From assembly GCF_000473365.1 (NCBI RefSeq), contig NZ_KI421517.1:2695945-2754794 (forward strand): a stretch of DNA of 58,850 nt, given 5' to 3'. Origin of the DNA: Adhaeribacter aquaticus DSM 16391 (GTDB lineage: Bacteria; Bacteroidota; Bacteroidia; Cytophagales; Hymenobacteraceae). Numbering within the stretch: the first letter of the stretch is position 1; the number at the start of each line of letters is the position of its first letter. The notes under the pieces are model-generated. The model ran no database searches, had not been told where the DNA came from, and worked only from the letters and a program-made list of their open reading frames with translations. Shown here piece after piece: positions 49,089-57,717 of this stretch. The position numbers and the translations under genes were made by a program.

Positions 49089-49099
49089 TAAAAGTTCGG
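49075..49099. promoter_or_regulatory. 25-bp operator dyad between repressor and early operon
   Basis: CCGAAGTTT (49075-49083) and AAAGTTCGG (49091-49099) are inverted arms with one mismatch and a 7-base spacer, 27 bases before the repressor ATG. The -33 element of the early promoter lies within. It is the best candidate for the main operator of the phage. Confidence 0.65.
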
Positions 49100-49125
49100 A
49101 AATATCTGATATTATTTAAAACAGT

Positions 49126-49815
49126 ATGGAAGATTATTCTCAAATGCCTGTCAATGAGCGAATTAAAATTCTCATTATTAAAAAATTTTTTACTCAGGCA
49201 AAGCTTTCTGAGCTTGTTGGGGTAAAACCACAGACTGTTTCAGAGCATTTAAACAAAAAAGGGGACATTCCAGCAAAGTATCTTACTGAAATATGTAAGG
49301 AATTTCCTGATATAAGACCTGCATGGCTACTTACCGGAATAGGAGGGATAACAGGAGAATCCGAAGTAAAGAATTTTAAAATGAGAACAGATAAAATTGA
49401 GGAGCAACAAGATGTGCCGCTTTATGATTTTGAGGCCTCAGCAGGATTGGTTGAGTTGTTTGGGAGACACAACAATGTTATTGATTTTATCAAGATACCG
49501 AACATCCCCAAGTGCGATGGGGCTATTCATATAACTGGTGATAGCATGTACCCTCTTTTAAAAAGCGGAGATATAGTTATGTACCAGATATTAAATGATA
49601 AAAGATACATTTTTTACGGAGAGATGTATTTAATATCCTTCGAATTGGATAGTAAAATTTACACTCTTGTCAAGTATATCCAGAAGTCTTCTACAGAAGG
49701 GTTTATAAAGTTAGCAAGCCAGAATCAATATCATGACCCTTTTGAAATCCCTTTAGATAATGTAAGGGCTTTGGCTTTAGTGAAAGCAAGTATTAGAATA
49801 AATAGCATGTCTTAA
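49126..49815 (+). CDS. phage repressor with HTH and S24 peptidase domain
   Basis: 229 residues. An N-terminal HTH (FFTQAKLSELVGVKPQTVSE, HLNKKGDIPAKYLTEI) binds the operator. The C-terminal domain has an Ala-Gly cleavage bond (A106-G107 in EASAG), Ser140 in GDSMYPLLKSGD and Lys183 in YTLVKY, the catalytic dyad of LexA/CI-type self-cleavage. All the parts for SOS induction are therefore present. It is divergent from the early genes across the dyad at 49075. Confidence 0.95.
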   Translation: MEDYSQMPVNERIKILIIKKFFTQAKLSELVGVKPQTVSEHLNKKGDIPAKYLTEICKEFPDIRPAWLLTGIGGITGESEVKNFKMRTDKIEEQQDVPLYDFEASAGLVELFGRHNNVIDFIKIPNIPKCDGAIHITGDSMYPLLKSGDIVMYQILNDKRYIFYGEMYLISFELDSKIYTLVKYIQKSSTEGFIKLASQNQYHDPFEIPLDNVRALALVKASIRINSMS

Positions 49816-49827
49816 ATTCTACCTCTT

Positions 49828-50640
49828 ATGAAACCAACATTTGCATTTGTTTTAATCTTATTATTATCAAGCTTCCAGTTTATATATGGACAAAAAATAA
49901 ATACAGAGTATGCAGCTAAACATGATAAAGTTGCACTCAGATACAGCCCAAGTGCTAAAGCCAATGTCTATAAATTTTTAAATCAGGGCGGTAGAGTGTT
50001 TGTATATCAGAAACATAATGATTTGTGGTATTCAATAAAACAAGATGGAGAATGGTATTTTGCTTTAATAGAAGATTTAGATAGCCCTGAAAGGGTTCCA
50101 AATAAAAACCCTAATTCTATATTACAAAACTATCCAGTAGATAAATTTAAACTAACTTCTGATGGATTTATTAATGATAAAGATGAATCAAGGTCATTTA
50201 TAGTTATAAATATTCCTAATACTGATCAAAAGACATTATACCAGAAGGCCTTAAAATACATCAACAAAAACTATGTATCTCCTAAAGATGTAATGAGCCT
50301 TATTGAAAACGAATCAATCACTGTAAATGGGTTTGCCCCCAGATCAATTTATAGAAATAAACTAGGCCATGTCTTCGACATGAATTATACAATAAACTTT
50401 GAGTTTAAAGACAATAAGATCAAAGTTGAAAAGCCTTCTTTTAGGTTGACCACTTTTACCCAATCCCACCAAAGATTATTATTAGTGCATGACGGTACTT
50501 TGGACGGCTCAATTCTAGGTATTTTTAATACAGCAGGAGAGTTAAAATCTAAACTTGCTAAAAATGATTTAGAGACCCACTTTAACACCTTAATACAATC
50601 TTTTGCTAATACACTTTCCTCGCCAGAAACAGATTGGTAG
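49828..50640 (+). CDS. secreted SH3-like/DUF4468-like protein, 270 aa
   Basis: The signal peptide is MKPTFAFVLILLLSSFQFIY with cleavage near Gly-Gln at 21-22. Residues of about 35-85 look like a bacterial SH3 domain (RYSPSAKANVYKFLNQGGRV, then WYSIKQDGEWYFALI). Residues of about 130-215 match the general DUF4468 pattern of Bacteroidetes (TLYQKALKYINKNY, ESITVNGF, YTINFEFKDNKIK). It lies 12 bases after the repressor and is expressed probably in the lysogen. Likely a conversion or exclusion factor; function inferred. Confidence 0.65.
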   Translation: MKPTFAFVLILLLSSFQFIYGQKINTEYAAKHDKVALRYSPSAKANVYKFLNQGGRVFVYQKHNDLWYSIKQDGEWYFALIEDLDSPERVPNKNPNSILQNYPVDKFKLTSDGFINDKDESRSFIVINIPNTDQKTLYQKALKYINKNYVSPKDVMSLIENESITVNGFAPRSIYRNKLGHVFDMNYTINFEFKDNKIKVEKPSFRLTTFTQSHQRLLLVHDGTLDGSILGIFNTAGELKSKLAKNDLETHFNTLIQSFANTLSSPETDW

Positions 50641-50695
50641 ATAACAGAAAACACATTTAAAAACCAGTCCCCACCAAAACAATAACTAAAATCCC

Positions 50696-51025
50696 ATGCC
50701 ACAACTTTATAACGACGATATAGAAAACCAAATAAGAACCAGGTTTATCCAGAAATGTGATGACCTGATCAGCACCGGCCGGGTAGATTCTTATGCCGAA
50801 TTATGCCGGAGTATTGAAATATCACCGGCTTCCTTTAACCAGGTTAAAACGGGTGTTACTAAGCCCACCCTGCAGATGCTTTATAACCTACAGTCTGTTT
50901 ACAAGGTTTCGGTTGAATCCATCCTGTTTATCAATCCGCCCAAACTCAACATGGTTTTTATCCGGTCACAGCTCAGCGCCATCCAGGAAAGCCTGGAGAA
51001 ATTAGAGGGAGCAATTAGTGTATAA
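50696..51025 (+). CDS. Xre-like HTH regulator, 109 aa
   Basis: An HTH is visible at residues of about 27-75 (RVDSYAELCRSIEISPASFN, QVKTGVTKPTLQMLYNLQSV). The C-terminus is a helix with LSAIQESLEKLEGAI that may form a dimer. It lies 33 bases before the nucleotidyltransferase-like gene on the same strand and could control that pair. No peptidase domain is present. Confidence 0.7.
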   Translation: MPQLYNDDIENQIRTRFIQKCDDLISTGRVDSYAELCRSIEISPASFNQVKTGVTKPTLQMLYNLQSVYKVSVESILFINPPKLNMVFIRSQLSAIQESLEKLEGAISV

Positions 51026-51058
51026 CAATATTGTTTTAATCTTTACCAATGCAAATAG

Positions 51059-51532
51059 ATGCTAGAAGATAAAGAGGAGTTCCTTCCCTTGTTCCCGCCA
51101 GGTTTCTATGAAATGACCCCTGATCAACTTGAAGATATTTTCGTAAATCCTTTTATAAATCAAGAAAGAAGGATTTTTTTGGTCAGTCGTTTAAAAAGCC
51201 TTTTTAAACGGTTCTCTGAAGCAGGTATCCCTGCAGAAATATGGATTGATGGGTCTTTCTCTACATTTAAGGAGTCACCAGGGGATGTAGATCTTATATT
51301 CTTTTATTCAGATAATGATGTACAGAACCTGACACCAGATCAAATTTCTATTTTAAAAGAAATTAATGACAGAACTCTTTCTCAAATTAGGTATAATTGT
51401 GACGTTTTTCTCGTTAGAAAAGAAGATATGGAATCAAGGAGTTATTGGAGAGGATGGTTCTGTTTTACTAGAGATGAACAACCTAAGGGGATAGCCCGAA
51501 TATGGTATGACAACAACATACAAGCAGCTTAA
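51059..51532 (+). CDS. nucleotidyltransferase-fold protein (DUF6932-like)
   Basis: 157 residues. WIDGSFSTFKESPGDVDLIF contains the nucleotidyltransferase signature GS-x(9-10)-DxD, with the two Asp in DVDLIFF, and a third acidic residue in NCDVFLVRKED. The N-terminal helical part (FPPGFYEMTPDQLEDIF) is like that of DUF6932 proteins, which often sit beside other unknown genes. It overlaps the 319-aa gene by 26 bases. NTase-fold proteins act in toxin-antitoxin and defence systems by adding nucleotides to tRNA, proteins or small molecules. The substrate is unknown. Confidence 0.7.
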   Translation: MLEDKEEFLPLFPPGFYEMTPDQLEDIFVNPFINQERRIFLVSRLKSLFKRFSEAGIPAEIWIDGSFSTFKESPGDVDLIFFYSDNDVQNLTPDQISILKEINDRTLSQIRYNCDVFLVRKEDMESRSYWRGWFCFTRDEQPKGIARIWYDNNIQAA

Positions 51533-52466
51533 AAACAGGATAGAGGAAATAAACCAGAGAATCCTTGAAGAAGAAAATATTCTAAATTCTTCTCCAGGAA
51601 ACATGGCTATTGAACTCAACCTTAATTCTTTAAAAAACCACCTTCAAGAGTTATATACGCAATTAAAACAAGTAAACGAAGACCGTTATAAGGAGGTAAT
51701 TTCATTAAGATTAATAGGAAAGCCTGCTCAATTTGGCTCAATTCCACTTAGTATTGCCGGAGCTTTAACGTCAGCCTTTTCTGATGCACTTCATACTACT
51801 TCCAAATATTTACAGTTTGGCCAACGCAATATTAAAAACTCAAATAAAATCATAAGCAATACAATTGATTTGAGATTAGAGGCAATTGGAAAAGGATCCA
51901 CAATCTTTTATTTGTCAGGTAAAACAACGCCTGATCTCTATGGGAACTCGTTGATTCAGGATAGCTTAGATAACTTATTTAAATTTGTTAGCAGCGAAAA
52001 TGGCGAAGACCTGACTAATAATCTTAATAAAGTAGGGCTTTCAAGTATAAAGCATTATTCCAGGTTCTTTAGAGAATTAAATGAAGACGGCTTAGAACTT
52101 GAAATGGATTGGATAACTCCCAATAACGAAACCAATAAATGGTATGGTGACAAGGATAGGATATTAAGTTTATATAATACCTTAAATAAAATTCAGGTTG
52201 CAGAACCACAGGAGTTTGCCTTTGTTGGAAAGCTAATAACAAATAGTTTAAAAGGTAAATTTGAAATTGATACTTTAGATAAGAGAACCATTGCCGGAAC
52301 CTTCCCCCTTGATCTTTTGGATAAAATGAAAACTATCCATATTGGAGAAGAATGCACCGGGGTTATTTCAAAGCAAATATTTCTTAATTCTTCCACAAAT
52401 AAAGAAAGAATAGAATACACGCTTGTTGAAATAAATATATCTGGGCAAACTGATCTAAACCTATAA
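51507..52466 (+). CDS. partner of the NTase-fold protein, unknown, 319 aa
   Basis: Residues of about 1-60 form a coiled coil (YKQLKNRIEEINQRILEEEN). A central domain follows (PLSIAGALTSAFSDALHTTS, IDLRLEAIGKGSTIFYLSGK). The C-terminal 95 residues are beta-rich (FAFVGKLITNSLKGKFEIDT, TIAGTFPLDLLDK, LVEINIS), like an SH3/OB-type barrel. This three-part plan is seen in unknown partners of NTase-like genes. The 26-base overlap with the upstream gene means both are co-translated. It may be the antitoxin, sensor or effector. Confidence 0.65.
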   Translation: MTTTYKQLKNRIEEINQRILEEENILNSSPGNMAIELNLNSLKNHLQELYTQLKQVNEDRYKEVISLRLIGKPAQFGSIPLSIAGALTSAFSDALHTTSKYLQFGQRNIKNSNKIISNTIDLRLEAIGKGSTIFYLSGKTTPDLYGNSLIQDSLDNLFKFVSSENGEDLTNNLNKVGLSSIKHYSRFFRELNEDGLELEMDWITPNNETNKWYGDKDRILSLYNTLNKIQVAEPQEFAFVGKLITNSLKGKFEIDTLDKRTIAGTFPLDLLDKMKTIHIGEECTGVISKQIFLNSSTNKERIEYTLVEINISGQTDLNL

Positions 52467-52477
52467 TATTTACATAT

Positions 52478-53827
52478 CTAAATTTTTCCACTCAAATTCT
52501 CAAATGCCTGCAGCAAATTAGCATATTGCCGGCTATCCTTATTATCTAAATAGATTTGGGTTGTTTTCGGGTCCTCATGGCCTAAGGCATCCTGAATAGT
52601 TTTCAGATCAGCGCCCCCCTCCATTAAGTTAGTAGCAAAGGTAGCCCGGAAGCGGTGGCAGCTGGCCATGTGTGCCTTGGTAAGCAGCTCTGGTTCTCCT
52701 TCCCTGTTTGGAATGGTGGTTACCTCAATCCTTTTTCCTTTCTGGTATTTAATCTTTTTAACCGGGGCATCAATACCGGCTAATTTACAAACCAGTTTTA
52801 TAGCTTCGTTTAGCTTCTGGTTAGAAGGAACCGGCAGCAACTTATCGGTATTATCCTGGTATATATCCAGAATGCTCAATGCTTCCTCATTCAACACCAC
52901 CCGGCAAGGCCTGCCCCGTTTCTGACCTCCTTTAATCTGGTAGTAAGACAGTACCTTTATTTTCCGGCCATCCGGTAAAGTAAAGCTGTGCACCTCTGTT
53001 TTCTCGAGAGCCTTTAAGTCCACGTAGCGCGGCCCCGTATTTAAAAGGAATATCACCAGGTGCCGGGCTAAGGCCAATGCTTTCCGTTGCTGCATGGGAT
53101 TACGGCCTTTGATCTTTCCATCAGTCATGGGATCCCATTGGCGTATCTTCTCCTGTTCTGCCAAGTCAAAAGTAATGCCCTGGCTATTGCCACTTTTCTT
53201 TTTCTTCAGCCATTTGTGGTTTGATTTTAAGCCGGCTTCATTCAGGATAATCTTGATCATGTTGGTAGCCTTGGCTAAACTGACATCCAGCACCTCATAC
53301 TCATTAATCAGGAACTCCTTGAAATCCGCCACAAACTGCTCATTGATTTGTTCGGGTTTGATATCAGGTGCAAACTCCAGCATGTACTTTAATTGCACCC
53401 GCATGAGTTTAATATGCTTTTCCCCAATTTCGCCCCGGTTGTTACGCGCCCACTGCTCAAAGTAAAAGGAACAATTCTTTTCCTCCTCCTGAACTTCCTC
53501 CAGTGGTTTGTCTTTTAATAAAGCCTGAAAGGTTTTCTTATCCAATTTCTTACCGGATCGGTTATAATCCAGAATAATGTCCGCTGCTTTGGTTTTAAGC
53601 TTACCAAGAATAATGTTTTTATTATCCTTGCCTTCACCGGCTTTTACCTTTTCATCTTTCTGGCTCCAGCGGTTGGGGTTTTGCGTCTGGACCGTTACCC
53701 CGGTAGCCATCTGCAAGCGCATGGATGGAGAAGGAGCACAGGGCTCTTTCCCGTAGGCGATATCTATATAAATGCTTTGGGTGCCTTTGCCAGAAATCTT
53801 GGGCAAAAGATATAAACTGATTTCCAT
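52478..53827 (-). CDS. int: tyrosine recombinase (phage integrase)
   Basis: 449 residues from the ATG at 53827. The N-terminal arm and core-binding region (about 115-210) are followed by a catalytic domain with Arg in TGPRYVDL (267), HxxR in CHRFR (His391, Arg394), His in LGHEDPKTTQIY (417) and Tyr (426). All catalytic residues are present. It inserts and removes the prophage at its att site. It converges with the 319-aa gene and lies at the phage-host border. Confidence 0.95.
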   Translation of the reverse strand: MEISLYLLPKISGKGTQSIYIDIAYGKEPCAPSPSMRLQMATGVTVQTQNPNRWSQKDEKVKAGEGKDNKNIILGKLKTKAADIILDYNRSGKKLDKKTFQALLKDKPLEEVQEEEKNCSFYFEQWARNNRGEIGEKHIKLMRVQLKYMLEFAPDIKPEQINEQFVADFKEFLINEYEVLDVSLAKATNMIKIILNEAGLKSNHKWLKKKKSGNSQGITFDLAEQEKIRQWDPMTDGKIKGRNPMQQRKALALARHLVIFLLNTGPRYVDLKALEKTEVHSFTLPDGRKIKVLSYYQIKGGQKRGRPCRVVLNEEALSILDIYQDNTDKLLPVPSNQKLNEAIKLVCKLAGIDAPVKKIKYQKGKRIEVTTIPNREGEPELLTKAHMASCHRFRATFATNLMEGGADLKTIQDALGHEDPKTTQIYLDNKDSRQYANLLQAFENLSGKI

Positions 53828-53887
53828 GGGTGACAAAACAAAAGGTACCCAAAGATAAAAGTATAACGACAGAGTATAACGATAATT

Positions 53888-53915
53888 TTGGTATATCGTG
53901 GTACACTATGGTAAA
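53888..53915. repeat. three GGTA repeats phased at 10 bp upstream of integrase
   Basis: GGTA at 53890, 53900 and 53910 within a 28-bp block 24/28 identical to 9795-9822. Inverted copies TACC occur at 53950 and 53959. Two GTATAACGA copies lie just before it, near 53861-53882. Such grouped direct and inverted sites next to an integrase are typical of arm-type sites of an attachment region; the same block at 9795 is unexplained. Confidence 0.65.
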
Positions 53916-53970
53916 ATGCTGGGTTTAAATACCTGTTTAGCGCACCTTGTACCATGTATTACCAAAAACA

Positions 53971-54037
53971 CGCTCCCCTTCGGGAGCACAATGAAGTTAG
54001 AAAAGCCTGTAAGAATTAATAACTTACAGGCTTTTTC
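53971..54037. terminator. two hairpins at the phage-host junction
   Basis: A GC-rich hairpin, GCTCCC with GGGAGC around CTTC (53972-53987), is followed by a perfect 13-bp stem (AAAAGCCTGTAAG at 54001-54013 with CTTACAGGCTTTT at 54023-54035) and a T run. The latter should end transcription in both directions and insulates phage from host genes. Confidence 0.75.
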
Positions 54038-54672
54038 TTTTCATAGGTAAAACAATTTGATTTATCCTGCCTTTAATTTTAAAGGCCTGACTTATGAAAC
54101 TCCTTCCTGTTGATTAATAGACGCTAATTTACCTTCTATATTCTCTGTAGTTATTTTTGCAAAAGCTATTTTTTCAAGTTAGGCTAATCTATCTTTCTAC
54201 GTTATTCCTCAATTTCCTTTTAAAGCAGTATAAGTTCTCTGAGTTTCTTAAATTATTAAAGTATTATACTAGATATAAAAGTCAATAGTAGGATGGTGAA
54301 CCAATTAGCGATGTAGTAGCCAGTACTTAAACTGACAGTTTAGAGTTTTCAGACATTATTCAGGTGCCTAGTCGAACCCATTCCTTATACATTGCAAGGT
54401 TAAGCCTACACTCGAATTTACCAGTGGTAAAAAAACGCAGTTTGTTTTCTATTTGGGTGGCTAAACCATTCCCACCAATTAGGATTGGAGTAGTGATAAA
54501 CCTATACCTGCTTAGCTATGTTAAAAATGCTATTAAAAATTTCCATATTATTCCTAGTTACATCCAAATAAGCTCAGTATCTTCATAATAATTTATGTGT
54601 CAGCGGATTAAACTTTTATGGAATCATTAGTAGAATAAAAATTTCAAATACTCATTAAATAAAATAAAAGCT
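54038..54672. other. intergenic DNA next to the prophage, no gene
   Basis: About 630 bases with no convincing gene; a 74-codon frame at 54364 has no coding character. The AT content is high and many stops occur in all frames. The att junction should lie here or in the repeats just left of it, but no duplicate of the other end can be seen because it lies outside the window. Confidence 0.5.
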
Positions 54673-55884
54673 ATGAAAAATAACATAAAGCTCTTCTGTT
54701 GGTTTTTGCTGTTGTACATGTTTACACTAAGCGGGTGCGGTCTTTTTAATAAAGAAGAGGAAAAGCCCGAACCTGATGGTAGTGAGTATTTTGTAGCGGC
54801 TACACCCATTAGTACCATCCCAAAATCTGTACTACAAGGCTTGGCCCAAGCTTCCGGCTTTGGCAGCTCAGTGAATCTTTTGAAGTATGATGTTGCTTTT
54901 TACAAGTTCACCTATAAAACCACCTACAAAAATAGCGAGACAGAGGTCTCCGGCCTGTTGGCCATTCCGCAAAACACACCTGCTCCACCGGCCTTATTAA
55001 GTGCACAGCATGGCACTATGTTTGCCGATGCCGATGCTCCTTCAAACTTCCCTGCTGCCTTTACCGGCTTTGAATTACTGGCCTCCGCTGGATACATTAC
55101 AGTAATACCAGATTTTATTGGCTATGGAGTATCTAAGGATATTGTTCATCCTTACTACGATGAGCAGCATTCAGCCTTGACTGTTGTGGATATGCTAAAA
55201 GCGGCCAAGTACTACCTAAAGAAAGAGAAAATAAACCTCAACAGCAACCTGTTCCTAGTCGGTTATTCCGAAGGTGGTTATGTAACCATGGCCGCACAGA
55301 AAGAAATAGAAGCAAATCCGAAACATAACCTAACCTTAACCGCAGTTGCGGCTGGTGCCGGGGGATATGACTTAACCGGTATGTTAAGCGGCATTGCCAC
55401 TACTACCACTTATGTGGAACCTTCTTTTTTAGCCCTTATAATACAGGCCTATAATACTACCTACAACTGGAATCGTCCGTTTACAGATTTTTTCCAGGAG
55501 CCTTATGCTGGTAGGATACCAACTTTATTGAATGGTACCATGAAGCGGGAGGAAATTAATAACCAATTAACTACCAGCCCGTCAGCCCTTTTCAATCCTG
55601 TCTTTTATGCTAATCTGTTAAATCCTGCCGGAGAATTAGCTCTGAAGCAGGCTTTAACTAATAATAGCTTGCTAGATTGGGTACCCAAAAGCCCAACCCG
55701 CCTTTATCATGGCACCGCTGATGAAGCTGTTTTCTATCAAACATCTGAAACAACCTTTAATCGGTTTAAAGCAGCAGGAGCCAATAACGTAGAATTGAAA
55801 CCAATTTCTGGGGGTATGCACCGAACCAGTATTATACCCATGATGCTGGATGCTCTTTCTTGGTTTGATTCGCAGAATAAGTAA
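54673..55884 (+). CDS. alpha/beta hydrolase lipoprotein (lipase-like)
   Basis: 403 residues. The lipobox is FTLSGC (Cys at 22), so it is probably anchored in the outer membrane. The catalytic set is visible: nucleophile Ser in GYSEGG (about 197-202), Asp in HGTADEAV (about 343-350) and His in GGMHRTS (about 380-386). This fits the secretory lipase / prolyl-oligopeptidase-like group of Bacteroidetes. It is the first host gene right of the prophage and has no operon partner. Confidence 0.85.
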   Translation: MKNNIKLFCWFLLLYMFTLSGCGLFNKEEEKPEPDGSEYFVAATPISTIPKSVLQGLAQASGFGSSVNLLKYDVAFYKFTYKTTYKNSETEVSGLLAIPQNTPAPPALLSAQHGTMFADADAPSNFPAAFTGFELLASAGYITVIPDFIGYGVSKDIVHPYYDEQHSALTVVDMLKAAKYYLKKEKINLNSNLFLVGYSEGGYVTMAAQKEIEANPKHNLTLTAVAAGAGGYDLTGMLSGIATTTTYVEPSFLALIIQAYNTTYNWNRPFTDFFQEPYAGRIPTLLNGTMKREEINNQLTTSPSALFNPVFYANLLNPAGELALKQALTNNSLLDWVPKSPTRLYHGTADEAVFYQTSETTFNRFKAAGANNVELKPISGGMHRTSIIPMMLDALSWFDSQNK

Positions 55885-55991
55885 GCCGGGTCAAATTCTG
55901 GAAATATGCTGAAACCCCGGCCGGAAAATAGTCAGGAGGAAGGGAATCAGTAAAGATAAACTTAGGGAATACAATCCTATAACAATCAAAT

Positions 55992-56035
55992 AAAAACGAA
56001 AGCCTGCCTTAATTAAAAGGCAGGCTTTCGTTTTT
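55992..56035. terminator. perfect 19-bp bidirectional terminator
   Basis: A perfect 19-bp stem (AAAAACGAAAGCCTGCCTT with its complement) encloses the 6-base loop AATTAA. It has A and T runs on both sides and lies about 110 bases after the lipase stop. It should end transcription from either side. Confidence 0.9.
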
Positions 56036-56046
56036 ATAAAGTCTTA

Positions 56047-56119
56047 TGGGTAGCCTAGGACTCGAACCTATATCTCTTGGAAGGGAACCAAGTGAATTGC
56101 CTAATTATTCAATAAACCC
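56047..56119 (-). pseudogene. tRNA-Gly(CCC)-like sequence, probably degenerate
   Basis: On the minus strand it folds as a 73-base cloverleaf. The D-stem is GAAT/ATTC, the anticodon stem CTTGG/CCAAG with loop TTCCCTT (anticodon CCC), the T-stem ATAGG/CCTAG with loop TTCGAGT (one mismatch). The acceptor stem pairs in only 4 of 7 positions, and T at 37 is unusual. These suggest a decayed tRNA, or a tRNA 3' part left by an integration event. It is near but not at the integrase. Confidence 0.5.
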
Positions 56120-56661
56120 ATTCGTAGCCCTAATATATAAAATAGCACCGGATTACATCTATTCAATTGCTATTTATTTTGCATTTGCTATAGAATTATT
56201 GTTAAGGGGCACCTAATTAGGTTGTAGCTGGGTCGTATTAGACTTCCGAATCATTATAAAATAGGAAGAAGATAATTAAACTGAATGCTAACTGCTTTAT
56301 TTAACAGGAAATATCCAGTATTAAACAAAAAAGCTACCCCTAAGAGAAGTAGCCTTTTAAAATTTCAACTTTCAATTTTTATACGATTTAAATAATACGT
56401 GGTTATAAAAAAGGGCGACTTTTACCAGAGGCAGCCTTTCCTATAATATAAGCAAGCTTTACCTTAAAGGTTTACTAAGTAAACTTGCTAAATATTTGGG
56501 TATGAATTAAAAAGTAGAAGTACGAAAAGATGGCTTAATACCTCTATCATTCATAGAATCCAGCCTAATGTTAATAAAATTCTAAAGAATATAAGTTTAT
56601 TAATATTTATTACCATATATTTGGAATTAGTCTTTTAAAAAAAGCGATTATTATAAAGTTT
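56120..56661. other. host intergenic region with a hairpin, no gene
   Basis: No gene is seen. A hairpin lies at 56327-56358 (AAAAAGCTAC with GTAGCCTTTT, one mismatch), a likely terminator or a remnant. A GTTTACTAAGTAAAC palindrome lies near 56470 and uses the AGTAAAC core also found in the 10645 repeats. Confidence 0.5.
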
Positions 56662-57006
56662 ATGAGCAATATTTTGCTAGTGTATAACGACGTTACAAGC
56701 ATATTTTGAACTAAAAGTCCAATAATATCGCCAGCAATATTTTCCAGGCTAAAAATGGATTGGATGCCGTAAATTATTACAGAGCTATACTTTAAGCAAT
56801 AAAAATTTGCCGGTAATTGTTCTTTTAGATTTGGCTATGCCGGTGTTAGACGGTTTAAATTTTCTGAATAGTTTGCCAAAGGAGACTTAGTTGACCATAG
56901 TAATACCAGAATAATGGTACTTGCCAGTTCATCTAACCCAAAGGATATATTTTTAATTAGTTCTTTGAATGTTGCCGGTTATTTGACAAAACCTTTAACC
57001 AAATAA
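56662..57006 (+). pseudogene. decayed response-regulator receiver gene
   Basis: Translation from ATG 56662 gives MSNILLVYNDVTSIF and then a stop. A second frame has PVIVLLDLAMPVLDGLNFL with the phospho-acceptor Asp region, and a further one has MVLASSSNPKDIFLISSLNV and GYLTKPLT with the Lys of the receiver fold. The three pieces are in order and spaced as in a CheY-like domain, but stops and frame changes break it. The acidic pocket (normally DD) reads YND. It is an old pseudogene of the host. Confidence 0.75.
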
Positions 57007-57060
57007 AAAAATGAAACTATTGTTTACATATAAAACTCTTACAGTTAGCTAATATAATTA

Positions 57061-57477
57061 ATGATTCTTTTTCAAAATAGCCTCATGGTTCTGGATTATA
57101 GTCCAGCAACTGATATCTTAACTGTTGAATGGCCTAATGCACATCCTTACCTGCTTCCGGAAATAAAATATACTTTGCAGATGCTGGTGGATAACCTTAA
57201 TAACTATCATATCAAATTTTTAATAATTGATGCTAGTAAGACAATAGCTAATCATGAATTAATGGACTCTCCTGATTACAAAGAAATGGTAACGCAATTC
57301 TCCATAGATTTAAGCAAAACCCGTTTAAAAAAATCAGCCCGTATTATTTCCTTCGACAATAGCCGAGAGGAAAAGACCCAGGAGCTGACCAGAAACCTGA
57401 CGCAGACCATTCAATTTAATTATCAGTTCCAAAGCTTTACCAGCCGGGAAGAAGCCATAAAATGGTTATTAAGTTAA
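57061..57477 (+). CDS. small STAS/SpoIIAA-like host protein, 138 aa
   Basis: Alpha/beta alternation fits a STAS/SpoIIAA-like fold (LMVLDYSPATDILTVEWPN, LVDNLNNYHIKFLIIDASKT, KKSARIISFDNSREEKTQEL) and the end SFTSREEAIKWLLS. It belongs to a group of small unassigned proteins common in cytophagal bacteria. The decayed receiver lies 55 bases upstream, so the two may have been a signalling pair; this is inferred. Confidence 0.65.
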   Translation: MILFQNSLMVLDYSPATDILTVEWPNAHPYLLPEIKYTLQMLVDNLNNYHIKFLIIDASKTIANHELMDSPDYKEMVTQFSIDLSKTRLKKSARIISFDNSREEKTQELTRNLTQTIQFNYQFQSFTSREEAIKWLLS

Positions 57478-57683
57478 GGTACATAAAATTCATTACCTGA
57501 GGTTTTCTTCATAAAACAGTTTTAAAATAAAAAACTATAATATTAGAAATAGCATTTGGTCAGATAAGATTTAGGTTTTTTGAACTTAAGTAATGACTAA
57601 AGATTTAGGCTTTCCCTTCACCGGGTAAAAGCACAGTTCATCGGGTGTGATACCTATTTATCCGGTAAAAGAAGGTGTTTATC

Positions 57684-57709
57684 GAAAAACCTCTATATAG
57701 AGTTTTTTC
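57684..57709 (+). terminator. terminator before the T9SS gene
   Basis: GAAAAAC, then a TCTATATAGA palindrome, then GTTTTTTC form a hairpin with one bulged C and a T run. It lies about 207 bases after the stop of the STAS-like gene. The stretch 57478-57683 contains no gene. Confidence 0.6.
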
Positions 57710-57717
57710 TTAACCAG

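Noticed and set aside
54364-54588. Plus-strand frame of 74 codons near the att region
   Set aside because: Composition is not coding-like, no start context and no neighbours support it.
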